A program made the translations under genes and the position numbers. Shown here piece by piece: positions 9,634-21,522 of a stretch of 64,000 nucleotides of DNA. The notes under the pieces are model-generated. The model ran no database searches. It worked only from the letters and a program-made list of their open reading frames with translations, and was not told the origin of the DNA. The stretch is from Rhodocyclus tenuis (GTDB lineage: Bacteria; Pseudomonadota; Gammaproteobacteria; Burkholderiales; Rhodocyclaceae). Location of the stretch: positions 186,001 to 250,000 of the forward strand of contig NZ_JACIGE010000005.1 of the NCBI RefSeq assembly GCF_014197755.1. Reading direction: 5' to 3'. Position 1 is the stretch's first letter; each line of letters begins with the position of its first letter.

Positions 9634-10635
9634 ATGAATGACCACACTCCCGCTGCCGTGCTTGCTGCCGAGGCCGGCTCCAGCGCCCTTGCCGCGACTG
9701 CATCGGCTCCGCTGACCACTGCCGAGATCGAGGCGCTCTACGAACTGCCGCTGATGGACTTGCTCTATCGCGCCGCAAGCGTGCACCGCGCCAATTTCGA
9801 CGCCAACGAAGTGCAGCGTTCGGCGCTGCTCTCGGTGAAGACCGGCGGTTGCGGCGAGAACTGCGGCTACTGTTCGCAGTCGGCGCATCACGAAGGCGAG
9901 ACGCCGCGCGAGTCGCTGCTCTCGGTCGACCAGGTCGTCGCCGCCGCGACCGCCGCCAAGGAGCAGGGCGCGTCGCGCTTCTGCATGGGCGCCGCCTGGC
10001 GTGGCCCGAAGGACTCGGATCTGGTCAAGGTCGCCGAAATGGTCAGCGCGGTGAAGGCGCTCGGTCTGGAAACCTGCGTCACGCTCGGCATGCTCAAGGA
10101 CGGCCAGGCCGAGGCGCTGAAGGAAGCCGGTCTCGACTACTACAACCACAACCTCGATACCTCGGCCGAGCACTATACGAACATCGTCACCACGCACAAG
10201 CAGACCGATCGAGTCGAGACGCTCGGCCGCGTTCGCGAAGCCGGCCTCAAGGTCTGTTCCGGCGGCATCGTCGGCATGGGCGAATCGCGCCGTGACCGCG
10301 CCGCGCTGATCGCGCAGTTGGCAGCAATGGAACCGCCGCCCGAGTCGGTGCCGATCAACCACCTGACGCCGATTCCCGGTACGCCGCTGGAAAACGCGCC
10401 GCCGCTCGACCCCTTCGAGTTCGTGCGCACCATCGCCGCGGCGCGTATCGCCATGCCGAAGAGCTTCGTGCGCCTGTCGGCCGGTCGTCAGAACATGTCG
10501 GAAGAGCTGCAGGCGATGTGCTTCTTCGCCGGTGCCAATTCGATTTTCTACGGCGAGAATCTGCTCACCACCGAAAACGCTGATGCCGAGCGCGATCAGG
10601 CGCTGTTTGCCAAGCTGCAGCTGCGCGCCATCTGA
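9634..10635 (+). CDS. bioB: Biotin synthase
   Basis: BioB is the radical-SAM enzyme that inserts sulfur into dethiobiotin in the last step of biotin synthesis. The 333-residue protein carries the radical-SAM cysteine motif [11 protein letters not shown] and conserved stretches such as [20 protein letters not shown] and [10 protein letters not shown]. The ATG chosen gives the usual family length plus a short Ala-rich leader; the frame is open about 69 codons further upstream, with no family similarity. bioC follows 33 bases downstream, so the two probably form a transcript. bioF, bioA and bioD are not in the window. Confidence 0.93.
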   Translation: MNDHTPAAVLAAEAGSSALAATASAPLTTAEIEALYELPLMDLLYRAASVHRANFDANEVQRSALLSVKTGGCGENCGYCSQSAHHEGETPRESLLSVDQVVAAATAAKEQGASRFCMGAAWRGPKDSDLVKVAEMVSAVKALGLETCVTLGMLKDGQAEALKEAGLDYYNHNLDTSAEHYTNIVTTHKQTDRVETLGRVREAGLKVCSGGIVGMGESRRDRAALIAQLAAMEPPPESVPINHLTPIPGTPLENAPPLDPFEFVRTIAAARIAMPKSFVRLSAGRQNMSEELQAMCFFAGANSIFYGENLLTTENADAERDQALFAKLQLRAI

Positions 10636-10668
10636 GTCGTCCCGGCGCGGACGCTGGCGCTGAAAACC

Positions 10669-11613
10669 ATGCCGTCCGTGCCGCCTCCTGTGTTGCCTCC
10701 TGCTTCGCCGCAGTCAGCGCGCGTCGGCGCTGCGGCGATCGACCGCCAGCGCGTGCGGCAGAATTTCGCACGGGTAGCCGCCAGCTATGACGGGATCGAC
10801 GTCGCGCAGCGCGAGATTGCGCGGCGCATGTTCGAGCGGCTCGACCCGGTGCGGATCGAGCCGCGCCGCATCCTCGATCTTGGTTGCGGCAACGGCGCCT
10901 GCCTCAGTGCCTTGCACGAGCGCTATCCGCGCGCCGAGCTCATTGGCGCCGACATTTCGCCGCCAATGCTCGCTGCCGGACGGCGGGCGCAAACGCGGCA
11001 CAGCTGGCTGCTGCCCTTCCTGCGCCGCGCGCGGGCGCCGCTGATCGCCGCCGACGCTTGTGCGCTGCCCTTGCCCGCTGCCTCGGTCGGTTTCGTCTGG
11101 TCAAACCTGATGCTGCACTGGCTGGAAGATCCGCGGCCAGTCTTCGCCGAAGCGCACCGCGTGCTCGAGAACGGCGGCCTGCTGATGTTCGCGACCTTCG
11201 GCCCGGACACCTTGAAGGAACTGCGTTCGGCGTTTGCCGCGCTACCCGGCGATACGCAGCCGCACACGCATCGCTTCATCGACATGCACGATCTTGGCGA
11301 CATGCTCGTCGCCGGCGGTTTTGCCGATCCGGTGATGGACATGGAGATGCTGACACTGACCTATCCGTCGCTCGACGAATTGCTGCGCGATCTGCGCGGC
11401 GGCGGCGGTTGCGCGCTGCGCGGACGGCGGCGCGGCCTGCTCGGCCGGGCGCAGGGCGAGCGCTTTGCTGCCGCTTATCAGCAGCAGGCATCGGCTGGAC
11501 GCCTGCCGGCCAGCCTCGAAGTGATTTACGGTCACGCCTGGCGCGCCGAGCCGAAGCGAAGCGCTGACGGCAGTGCGATCGTGCGCATGCCGCTCTCACG
11601 CAAGACCGGCTGA
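10669..11613 (+). CDS. bioC: Malonyl-ACP O-methyltransferase BioC
   Basis: This class I SAM-dependent methyltransferase of 314 residues has motif I as ILDLGCGNGACL, a following acidic loop (LIGADISPPML) and the BioC-like segments VWSNLMLHWLEDPR and FATFGPDTLKELR. BioC methylates the malonyl thioester so that fatty-acid synthase can build the pimeloyl chain of biotin. Co-orientation directly behind bioB supports this over a generic methyltransferase. It is slightly longer than typical, because of a Pro/Ala-rich N-terminus. Confidence 0.88.
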   Translation: MPSVPPPVLPPASPQSARVGAAAIDRQRVRQNFARVAASYDGIDVAQREIARRMFERLDPVRIEPRRILDLGCGNGACLSALHERYPRAELIGADISPPMLAAGRRAQTRHSWLLPFLRRARAPLIAADACALPLPAASVGFVWSNLMLHWLEDPRPVFAEAHRVLENGGLLMFATFGPDTLKELRSAFAALPGDTQPHTHRFIDMHDLGDMLVAGGFADPVMDMEMLTLTYPSLDELLRDLRGGGGCALRGRRRGLLGRAQGERFAAAYQQQASAGRLPASLEVIYGHAWRAEPKRSADGSAIVRMPLSRKTG

Positions 11614-11700
11614 GCGTCGGTTGCCCGGCGACGGCGCTGGCGCCGGATACGGCTGGCTAACAGATTGACGCAAACGAGCGGCACTGCACGCTCGCCGGCT

Positions 11701-13803
11701 TCAGCTCTCCGGCAATCCCAGACGGTATTGCGCGTAGTGGCGGTCGGCGCTGACGATGTGGCGGGCGAGCAGGCTGCGCAACAGGTAGTTTGCCAGATCC
11801 TCCGCCGAGAGGCTGCCGGCCTGCCAGGCGGCGAAGCGCTGTTGTGCTTCTTCGAGCAGCAACTGGTGCGTTGCCGCGTGTTCTTCGCGGCGCGGATAGC
11901 AGGCTGCCGCCATGTCGCGTTCTTCGGTGGCGAAGTGACTGGCGGTTTCGGTCAGCAAGTTATTGATGATGTTCTGTATTTCTTCTGTCGGCCGATTTTC
12001 TTCGATGGCGTCGACGACGGCATTCGACAAGGTGAACAGTTGCCGGTGCTCATGCTCGAGTTCGCTGACGCCGAAGGCGAAATTTTCGTTCCAGGACAGC
12101 CGGAACAGTGGCCCGCCGGCAGAGCGCGCGTCTTCGCGCTCGACCTGGTTGCGACCCGATGCCTTGGCGCGGTAGAGCGCGGCGTCAGCGCGTTTGACGA
12201 GTTTTTCCAGCGTATCGTCGGCATGCAGGCTGGCAACACCGAAGCTGGCGCTGACGGCGCCCACTTCCAGTGAACGCACGCTGCCGATCAGCAGGCGCAA
12301 CTGCTCGGCGAGCAAGGAGGCTTCGTCGAGTCCGGTGCATGGCAGCATGATCAGGAATTCCTCGCCGCCCCAGCGCGCGAAACCATCGCCGTCGCGCAGG
12401 CGCCCCTGTACCCGGCGCGCAATGTCGTCGAGGATCGCATCGCCTTGCGGGTGTCCGTGCCGGTCGTTGATGCGCTTGAAGTGGTCCACGTCGAAGATGA
12501 TCAGCGCCAGCGGCTGCTGATAGCGCCTGGCCCGGACGATTTCGGCAGCGGCGAATTCTTCCATCTTGTGCCGGTTCCAGCAGCCGGTCAGCTGGTCGAT
12601 CATCGCCAGCTGCTCGAGTTCGGCATTGGCGGCGCGCAGTTCGCGTTCGCGCGCGCTGCGCAACTCGATTTCACGACGCAGCGCGCGTGACAGTCGTGCG
12701 TAGCGCAGCGCCGCAGCGCTGACGAGCAGGATCAGCAGCAGCGCGCCGACGGCAATCTGCACGATGCGCTGGCGTTCGGCGGCACCGTTGTCCTCCGGCA
12801 GCAGGAAGTCGTCGAGTTTGACCGGTCCTTGCGTCATGCCGAGTTTGATATAACTGTTGGCGATGAACTCCCAGCGGCTGCGGTTCATTTCGCCGATCGG
12901 CATCAGCTCCGGCATGATCAGTTTGTGCAGCGTTTCGGCCTCGAAGCGCAGGTGCTCGGCCGAAAGCTGCGGCGCGTAGCGTTCGCGGATCAGCGCGATC
13001 GCGGTTTCGGGATCGGCGAGCGCCGCCTGCCAGCCACGCAGGCTGGCCGCCGTGAATGCGCGCACCATCTCGGGGTCGCGCCGGGCGAGGTCGGCGCGCG
13101 TCATCAGCACGTCGCTGTAGAAGTGCACGCCGTAATCGCGCGGGCTGATGATCCGGTAGTTGACGCCGCGCTGGCGCAGCGTGAACGGTTCGCTTGAGAC
13201 ATAGGCACCGAGTGCGTCGATGCGGCGCGCGATCAGGTCGTCGATGCCGTTCCGCGTCAGCGGCGGCAGCTTGATGCGGCCCAGTTCGACGCCTTCCTGG
13301 CGGAGTACGGTCATCAGTTCAGCACCCGCCGACGTCGATAGCATGACGCTGCGCCCGGCCAGGTCGCGCGGCGTGAAAATGCCTGAATCGGCGCGCACCA
13401 GCCACATCTGCGGCGAGGTCTGCATGATCGCCGCCAGCGCAACGACCGGCCGCCCCTTCTGGTGTTCGAGGATGAGCCCGCTGCCGGCGATGCCGAAATC
13501 GGCGCGCCCCGCCAGCACTTCCTCTTCCGCGGGTGTTGCCGCTTGCGCCTCGACGATCGTTACGTCCAGCCCGGCGTCGCGATAGAAGCCCTTGGCCAGC
13601 GCCATGTAGTAGCCGGCGAACTGGAACTGGTGCTGCCAGTGCAGTTGCAGGCGTACCGCCTGCTCCGCCAGCGCTGGCGTTGATACCGGCGTCAGACAGA
13701 GAAGCAGTAGCGGGAGCAGACGGCGCAAGACGACGGCCCGGTCAGCGACGCAGTGCATGTACGGGATGGTGCTGCCCGGAATTGCGCCGCTCCCGTTTGT
13801 CAT
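11701..13803 (-). CDS. NMT1-type solute-binding domain fused to GGDEF and bacteriohemerythrin
   Basis: A 700-residue membrane sensor with three modules. First comes a signal peptide (LLPLLLLCLTPVSTPALA) and an NMT1/THI5-like periplasmic binding domain (LQLHWQHQFQFAGYYMALAKG). After a membrane helix near 347-367 there is a diguanylate cyclase with an intact RWGGEEF motif. Last is a hemerythrin domain from about residue 570 with the di-iron ligand pattern (ELEHEHRQLF, HFATEE, HAATH, HIVSADRHY). It should make cyclic di-GMP in response to a periplasmic pyrimidine- or amine-like ligand, with O2 or redox input through the di-iron centre; both inputs are inferred. An alternative ATG at 13758 gives a tighter signal peptide. 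Neither start has a good ribosome site. Confidence 0.85.
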   Translation of the reverse strand: MTNGSGAIPGSTIPYMHCVADRAVVLRRLLPLLLLCLTPVSTPALAEQAVRLQLHWQHQFQFAGYYMALAKGFYRDAGLDVTIVEAQAATPAEEEVLAGRADFGIAGSGLILEHQKGRPVVALAAIMQTSPQMWLVRADSGIFTPRDLAGRSVMLSTSAGAELMTVLRQEGVELGRIKLPPLTRNGIDDLIARRIDALGAYVSSEPFTLRQRGVNYRIISPRDYGVHFYSDVLMTRADLARRDPEMVRAFTAASLRGWQAALADPETAIALIRERYAPQLSAEHLRFEAETLHKLIMPELMPIGEMNRSRWEFIANSYIKLGMTQGPVKLDDFLLPEDNGAAERQRIVQIAVGALLLILLVSAAALRYARLSRALRREIELRSARERELRAANAELEQLAMIDQLTGCWNRHKMEEFAAAEIVRARRYQQPLALIIFDVDHFKRINDRHGHPQGDAILDDIARRVQGRLRDGDGFARWGGEEFLIMLPCTGLDEASLLAEQLRLLIGSVRSLEVGAVSASFGVASLHADDTLEKLVKRADAALYRAKASGRNQVEREDARSAGGPLFRLSWNENFAFGVSELEHEHRQLFTLSNAVVDAIEENRPTEEIQNIINNLLTETASHFATEERDMAAACYPRREEHAATHQLLLEEAQQRFAAWQAGSLSAEDLANYLLRSLLARHIVSADRHYAQYRLGLPES

Positions 13804-13815
13804 GGCGCCATAGAA

Positions 13816-13839
13816 AAAGGGCGGCCGTGGCCGCCCTTT
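13816..13839 (-). terminator. Rho-independent terminator of the cytochrome c4 gene
   Basis: A perfect AAAGGGCGGCC/GGCCGCCCTTT inverted repeat with a minimal GT loop. On the minus strand it is followed by TTTTTC, just past the stop codon of the cytochrome c4 gene. Confidence 0.85.
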
Positions 13840-13859
13840 GCTGTCGCTTGCTGTCGCGC

Positions 13860-14480
13860 TCAGTGCAGGCCGGCGACATAGTCGGCGACCGCCTTGATCT
13901 GGTCGTCGGAAAGCTTGGCGGCGATGGTGCGCATCATCTTTTCCGGATCATTGGCGCGTTCGCCGCTGCGGAAGGTCTTCAGTTGCAGTTCCGTGTACTC
14001 GGCGTACTGACCGGCGAGGCGCGGGAACTGGGCGGGCAGGCCGGCGCCTGCCGGGCCGTGACAGCCGGAGCAGGCCGGGACACCCTTGGCGAAATCGCCG
14101 CGCTGCCACAGCTTGCGGCCTTCGGCGACGAGTGCCGGGTCGGTCGAGGCGTTGGCCTTGTGTTCCTGGCGGTTGAAATAGACGCCCAGACTCTTCATGT
14201 CTTCATCGGTGAGCGTGGCGGACATGCCGAACATGATCGGGTTGTTGCGCACCATGGTCTTGAAGTTGCCGAGTTGCTTGGTGATGTAGTCAGCGCCCTG
14301 ACCCGCGAGGATCGGATATGCCGGCGTCGGGCTGTTGCCGTCGGCGCCATGGCAGGCGATACAGACGCTGCCGGCGATCTGCTTGGCTTTCGCCAGATCG
14401 ACCGCGGGTTTGGCAGTTTCGTTTGCGAAGGCGGAAAAACTGGCGGCGAGGAGAACCGCGAGCGCCGTGGTACGGATCAT
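13860..14480 (-). CDS. Cytochrome c4, dihaem periplasmic electron carrier
   Basis: This 206-residue exported protein has signal peptide MIRTTALAVLLAASFSAFA and two class I cytochrome c domains, each with a CXXCH haem site (CIACH and CSGCH). Methionine ligands are plausible in MFGMSATL and PEKMMRTI. Cytochrome c4 passes electrons to terminal oxidases or anaerobic reductases in the periplasm. The start follows AGGAG. It stands alone on the minus strand, divergent from engB and ended by a strong hairpin. Confidence 0.92.
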   Translation of the reverse strand: MIRTTALAVLLAASFSAFANETAKPAVDLAKAKQIAGSVCIACHGADGNSPTPAYPILAGQGADYITKQLGNFKTMVRNNPIMFGMSATLTDEDMKSLGVYFNRQEHKANASTDPALVAEGRKLWQRGDFAKGVPACSGCHGPAGAGLPAQFPRLAGQYAEYTELQLKTFRSGERANDPEKMMRTIAAKLSDDQIKAVADYVAGLH

Positions 14481-14578
14481 GTCCAAACTCCTAATGACGG
14501 AACAGAGGCCAGAGAACGGAATCAACAAAGCTGGTATTCTATAACACTTTGCTTTCCGGGCGAACTGCGCCTTAGACC

Positions 14579-15412
14579 ATGCCCCTGTTCCAGAAGGCGG
14601 TTTTTCATACGACCGTCGCGCGTCTCAGCGACCTCCCTGTCGATTCGCAAGGTGAGGTCGCTTTTGCCGGTCGCTCCAATGCCGGCAAGTCGTCGGCGAT
14701 CAACACGCTCGCCAATCATTCGCGCCTCGCCTTCGTTTCGAAGACGCCGGGGCGCACGCAGCATCTCAACTTCTTTCTGCTCGACGAAGGCCGCTATCTG
14801 GTTGATCTGCCAGGTTACGGCTTCGCCAAGGCGCCCGGAGAAATCCGCGCGCAGTGGGATGGCCTGCTCGCGCCTTACCTGCGCTTTCGTCTGCCGCTGC
14901 TGGGCATGGTATTGATCGTCGATAGCCGGCAGCTGCTCACCGAACTCGACGAACAGATGCTCGCCTGGTTCGCGCCGACCGGCAAGCCGGTGCACATCCT
15001 GCTCAGCAAGGTGGACAAGCTCACACGCATGGAGCAGGCGCGGGCGCTGGCCGGCATGAAGGAATCCTTGCGTCACATCGGCGACAGCGAATTTGCCGGG
15101 CGTTGTACGGTGCAGTTGTTCTCGAGCCTGAAGAAAACCGGCGTCGAGACTGCGGAAGCGGTGCTCGCCGGCTGGTATGGGATCGAGCCGGTCTCAGCGA
15201 AAGCGCCGCCGGTGGCTTTGCGTACGGAAAAGAAAGCGCGTCCGCGCAAGCGCGCGGCGCAGGGCTGGAGTGCGCGTAGCGCAGCCATTCCACAGCCGGT
15301 GGTGCGCGCCAAGCGCACCGCGGCGGAGCGGCTTGCGGGCGACACGATTGCGCGCACTGAGGAAGAGGCTGGCGGGGAAGTTCCTCAGGCACCTGCCGCC
15401 GATCAGGTTTAG
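14579..15412 (+). CDS. engB: Ribosome biogenesis GTPase EngB (YihA/YsxC), long basic tail
   Basis: EngB assists assembly of the large ribosomal subunit and is usually essential. The G domain is complete: P-loop GRSNAGKSS, switch region [23 protein letters not shown] and the guanine-specificity motif LSKVDK. At 277 residues it is clearly longer than the usual ~200; about 75 extra residues at the C-terminus are Lys/Arg/Ala-rich ([11 protein letters not shown]) and look disordered, perhaps for RNA contact. engB is divergent from the cytochrome c4 gene, as in several betaproteobacteria. Confidence 0.93.
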   Translation: MPLFQKAVFHTTVARLSDLPVDSQGEVAFAGRSNAGKSSAINTLANHSRLAFVSKTPGRTQHLNFFLLDEGRYLVDLPGYGFAKAPGEIRAQWDGLLAPYLRFRLPLLGMVLIVDSRQLLTELDEQMLAWFAPTGKPVHILLSKVDKLTRMEQARALAGMKESLRHIGDSEFAGRCTVQLFSSLKKTGVETAEAVLAGWYGIEPVSAKAPPVALRTEKKARPRKRAAQGWSARSAAIPQPVVRAKRTAAERLAGDTIARTEEEAGGEVPQAPAADQV

Positions 15413-15481
15413 GGGAATTTTCGGCATGCAGCGAGGATGGGCGCGTGGCGAACAAACAACGATGACTTGCGCGCGAGCAAT

Positions 15482-15585
15482 AAAAAGCCCCCGGCAAAAA
15501 GGGAGGCCGGGGGCGAAACAGCCTTAATGGGGTTAAGGCACCCGCTCAGGGAGGTGAAGCGGGAGACGGCGCGAGCCATCTGCCT
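15482..15585 (-). ncRNA. Candidate small RNA between engB and hemB, antisense orientation
   Basis: Read on the minus strand, the gap holds three consecutive stem-loops. They are CCCGCT/AGCGGG around TCACCTCCCTG (15541-15563), GCCTTAA/TTAAGGC around CCCCA (15521-15539), and a 9-bp GCCCCCGGC/GCCGGGGGC terminator with a CTCCCTTTTT loop (15487-15514) followed by five Ts. Two of the loops contain CUCCC, complementary to Shine-Dalgarno sequences, as in known trans-acting regulatory RNAs. Both flanking genes are on the plus strand, so this minus-strand terminator serves neither. A TTGACG near 15606-15611 (minus strand) could be a -35 element, but no good -10 was seen, so the 5' end is a guess. Confidence 0.45.
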
Positions 15586-15659
15586 GCTGAGAGTTTTCCG
15601 GCGTCAAGAAAGTTCCGGCAGAAACGGAAAATTTGTTGCTGCCGGTGTGTTCAACCTAG

Positions 15660-16706
<1,047 letters not shown>

Positions 16707-16757
16707 GCAATCGGCGCTGCGCTGGTCGTTGCATCTGTCACGCCGCGCAATGAAAAA

Positions 16758-16787
16758 GGCCCGGGAGAAGATTCCCGGGCCTTTTTT
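16758..16787 (+). terminator. Rho-independent terminator of hemB
   Basis: GGCCCGGG/CCCGGGCC, an 8-bp perfect stem with an eight-base loop, is followed directly by six Ts, about 50 bases after the hemB stop. Confidence 0.92.
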
Positions 16788-16814
16788 GTATCTGCGCGGT
16801 TCGCGGTGGCTGGT

Positions 16815-18101
16815 TCAGCGGCCGAGCAGACGGGCTGCGGCGGTAAACGGCTGCGCCAGGCGATCCTGCCACTCGCGGGTGCGGTTTTCGACCAGATGGA
16901 AGAAGACCGCGCCCGCGATATTGCAGGCGATCCACGCCAGGAACATGCCGCAGGCGTTGAGTGCCGGATCTTCGACGCCCATGTGCGAGAACAGCGAGTT
17001 CACCAGCAGCGCGACCGGGAAATTGAGCAGGAAGACCGAGTAAGAAATCTTGCCGAAATAGGCGGCGAGCGCGCCGCCAAGGCCACGTAGCGGCCAGTTC
17101 TCGAGCCCTCCGGTATGCCGCGCCAGACCGAGCGCCAGCGCGACGGCAAGTGCGACGGCGATGCGCGAGCGGAAATCAACGGCGAGTGCCAGCACCACCA
17201 GTACCGCCAGCGCCGCCAGCCAGCGCAGCGCGCGCGGCCGGCCGGAAGCCCAGTAGGTGAGCACACCGAGACCGTAGGCGCCGAAGAAGTACAGACCCCA
17301 GTCGTCCCAGCCGGCGTCGCGGTTGAAAAAATAGAGCGAGGCGCTGGCCAGTGCGACGACCAGCAAGGCGCCGATCAGCATGCTGCGGCTGTTTTCCTGT
17401 GCCTGCTGGCGCCCGCCGGCGAGATGCTGCGCCAGCCAGAGCAATCCGAGCAGCAGCGCAAACAGCTGGAAGTCGATGGCGACGTACCAGACGCCGGCCG
17501 ACAGCGAATCGATATCGAGAATGCCGTGCAGCAGCAGCGCGTGCGCGGCGAACTGCAGCGGCCTCGGCGCATCGGGGATCGAGTCGTGGTCCATCAGCGT
17601 GCGCGCGATCGCTGCGCAGACGATGGCGATACCAATCGCCGCCAAGTAGGGAATGACCAGTTTCAGATAGCGCCGGCTGATCAGCGTCAGCGGCGTACTG
17701 GTGCGCAGACGGCCTTCCGGCGCCAGGCTGCGCGCGGCGAGGAAACCGCCGACGACGAGGAACATCTGCACGGCGATGCGCGCGTAGTCATACAGCCAGT
17801 CGATCAGCGTCGGAGCCAGCTCGTGCGCGTAATCGGACATCGGTCCGTAGAAGGCCAGATGGTGCAGCACGATCAGCTGCGAACCGATGGCCTTGAGTGC
17901 GTCGATGAAGGGCAGGCGCTGCTCGGTCTGCTTCGCCGGACGTTCCGCCGAAGGCACGGCTTCGGCCTTGGTGCGCGAGGGTGTAGCGGGCAAGCCTATG
18001 GCAACGGAATTTTCAGAAAACGACGCCTGCTCTTGCTGCAAGCCAGCGGCCGGGAGCGCTCCGGCGCGATCCGCTATGACCGCGGTATTCGAGTTCGACA
18101 T
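16815..18101 (-). CDS. Acyltransferase 3 (OafA/YrhL-type) membrane protein
   Basis: This 428-residue integral membrane protein of the acyltransferase 3 family has a cytoplasmic N-terminal extension of about 65 polar residues, then around ten hydrophobic segments. The family signature FIDALKAIGSQLIVLHHLAFYG includes the conserved histidine pair. Such proteins transfer acetyl or other acyl groups to sugars of lipopolysaccharide, exopolysaccharide or peptidoglycan at the inner membrane. The target cannot be predicted; no polysaccharide genes are nearby. slmA ends 173 bases upstream on the same strand, so a shared transcript is possible but not required. Confidence 0.85.
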   Translation of the reverse strand: MSNSNTAVIADRAGALPAAGLQQEQASFSENSVAIGLPATPSRTKAEAVPSAERPAKQTEQRLPFIDALKAIGSQLIVLHHLAFYGPMSDYAHELAPTLIDWLYDYARIAVQMFLVVGGFLAARSLAPEGRLRTSTPLTLISRRYLKLVIPYLAAIGIAIVCAAIARTLMDHDSIPDAPRPLQFAAHALLLHGILDIDSLSAGVWYVAIDFQLFALLLGLLWLAQHLAGGRQQAQENSRSMLIGALLVVALASASLYFFNRDAGWDDWGLYFFGAYGLGVLTYWASGRPRALRWLAALAVLVVLALAVDFRSRIAVALAVALALGLARHTGGLENWPLRGLGGALAAYFGKISYSVFLLNFPVALLVNSLFSHMGVEDPALNACGMFLAWIACNIAGAVFFHLVENRTREWQDRLAQPFTAAARLLGR

Positions 18102-18274
18102 CGGGAGTGAGATGGGCGCGCGGCGCGCCGACGGCGAAAGGGCGATATTGTACGCTCACCGCGATGGTGACAGGGATATATCCGGGTTCGCGCAGGACGC
18201 GCCGGCACATCGGGCGGAGCCCCGGTCGGCCCTGCGGGAGTTCGCCGGCGCGCGAGCGTGCCGGCAGCGCCGCT

Positions 18275-18892
18275 TCAGTTGCCGCTGGCGGGCAGCGCTT
18301 CCGGGCGCTGGCTGAGGCAGGCGAAGTAGAGCATCGGCCACTGTTGCGGCCAGCCGGCGAGCGGTTCGCGGACGAAGCCGCTCTTCGCATAGAGGTGCCA
18401 GCGGCCGATGACATAGCAGAGTAGAACGTTGGCGAGTCCGCTGAAGTCGGCGTCTGCCGCCAGATGCTCCTGGGTCGCGGCGACGCGCAGCGACTGCTTG
18501 AGCGCGGCTTCGAGTCGATCGAGCAACTGGTTGATGCGCGCTTGCAGGCGTTCGTTCTCATTGACCAGCGCGTCACCGATGAGCACGCGCGTCATGCCGC
18601 GGTTGCGCTGCGCGAAGCCGAGCAGCAGCGACAAGGTATGTTCGACCTGGCGCATGCCCTGCGTTTCTTCACCGGCAATCTGGTTGATGACGCCGAAGAG
18701 GCTCGACTCGATGAACTCGATCAGCCCCTCGAACATCTGCGCCTTGCTGGCAAAGTGGCGGTAGAGCGCGGCCTCGGAGCACTCCAGGCGGGCGGCGAGG
18801 GCGGCCGTGGTGATCTTCTCGCCTTTCGGCGTTTCCAGCATTTCGGCCAGTGTCTGCAGGATCTGCAGACGGCGTTCGCCCGGTTTTGCCAT
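18275..18892 (-). CDS. slmA: Nucleoid occlusion factor SlmA (TetR family)
   Basis: SlmA binds specific chromosomal sites and blocks FtsZ assembly over the nucleoid. The 205-residue protein has an N-terminal TetR helix-turn-helix (RRLQILQTLAEMLE, ITTAALAARLECSEAALYRHFASKAQ) and the SlmA-like body (MFEGLIEFIESSLFGVINQI). The order argB, HAD nucleotidase, slmA on one strand is a common proteobacterial arrangement and supports SlmA over a metabolite-responsive TetR repressor. The gap to the upstream nucleotidase gene is only 27 bases. Confidence 0.88.
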   Translation of the reverse strand: MAKPGERRLQILQTLAEMLETPKGEKITTAALAARLECSEAALYRHFASKAQMFEGLIEFIESSLFGVINQIAGEETQGMRQVEHTLSLLLGFAQRNRGMTRVLIGDALVNENERLQARINQLLDRLEAALKQSLRVAATQEHLAADADFSGLANVLLCYVIGRWHLYAKSGFVREPLAGWPQQWPMLYFACLSQRPEALPASGN

Positions 18893-18919
18893 CGTCTCGC
18901 TCCCTTTTTTGATGCGCGA

Positions 18920-21149
<2,230 letters not shown>

Positions 21150-21221
21150 GATTTTCTCCTGGTCAGTGTGCCTGTATCGGGCAGAATGAACGTTGTGGGC
21201 CTTGCTCTGCTCACACCACCG

Positions 21222-21250
21222 ATATGGGGTGGCTGGTCTGCCGCTTCAAG
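21222..21250 (-). promoter_or_regulatory. Sigma-32 (RpoH) promoter of the small heat-shock gene
   Basis: On the minus strand, CTTGAAG is followed after 14 bases by CCCCATAT. The consensus is CTTGAAA-N14-CCCCATNT, so only one base differs. Transcription would start about 65 bases upstream of the heat-shock ATG. Confidence 0.85.
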
Positions 21251-21309
21251 AGCCCGTGAAGTATCCCCGGCGCCAGTTCCGGCGCCGGCAATCGACAGGA
21301 GAAGAGATC

Positions 21310-21522
21310 ATGGAGCAAGCGAAGACATCAACCAGTGCCAGTGCCGGCGCAACCGAGCACCGCTGTCTGGGCTGCGGACGCGTTTTTTCCTGCGGCCTCG
21401 AAGCCGGCGGCAAGACCTGCTGGTGCATGGACGAGCCGGCGCGAATCGCCATGCCGCAGGACGCGGACGCCGCCTGCTACTGTCCCCAGTGTCTCGAAGC
21501 GAGACTGCCCGCCGCCACCTGA
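21310..21522 (+). CDS. Cysteine-rich CWC-family small protein
   Basis: This 70-residue protein has eight cysteines, including CLGCGRVFSCG, the family-naming CWC and CYCPQC, arranged like a metal (probably zinc) site. The function of the CWC family is unknown. AGGAG lies eight bases before the ATG, which supports the start. The gene lies across from the heat-shock gene. Its 3' end overlaps the 3' end of the convergent nudB gene by 46 bases. Confidence 0.7.
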   Translation: MEQAKTSTSASAGATEHRCLGCGRVFSCGLEAGGKTCWCMDEPARIAMPQDADAACYCPQCLEARLPAAT

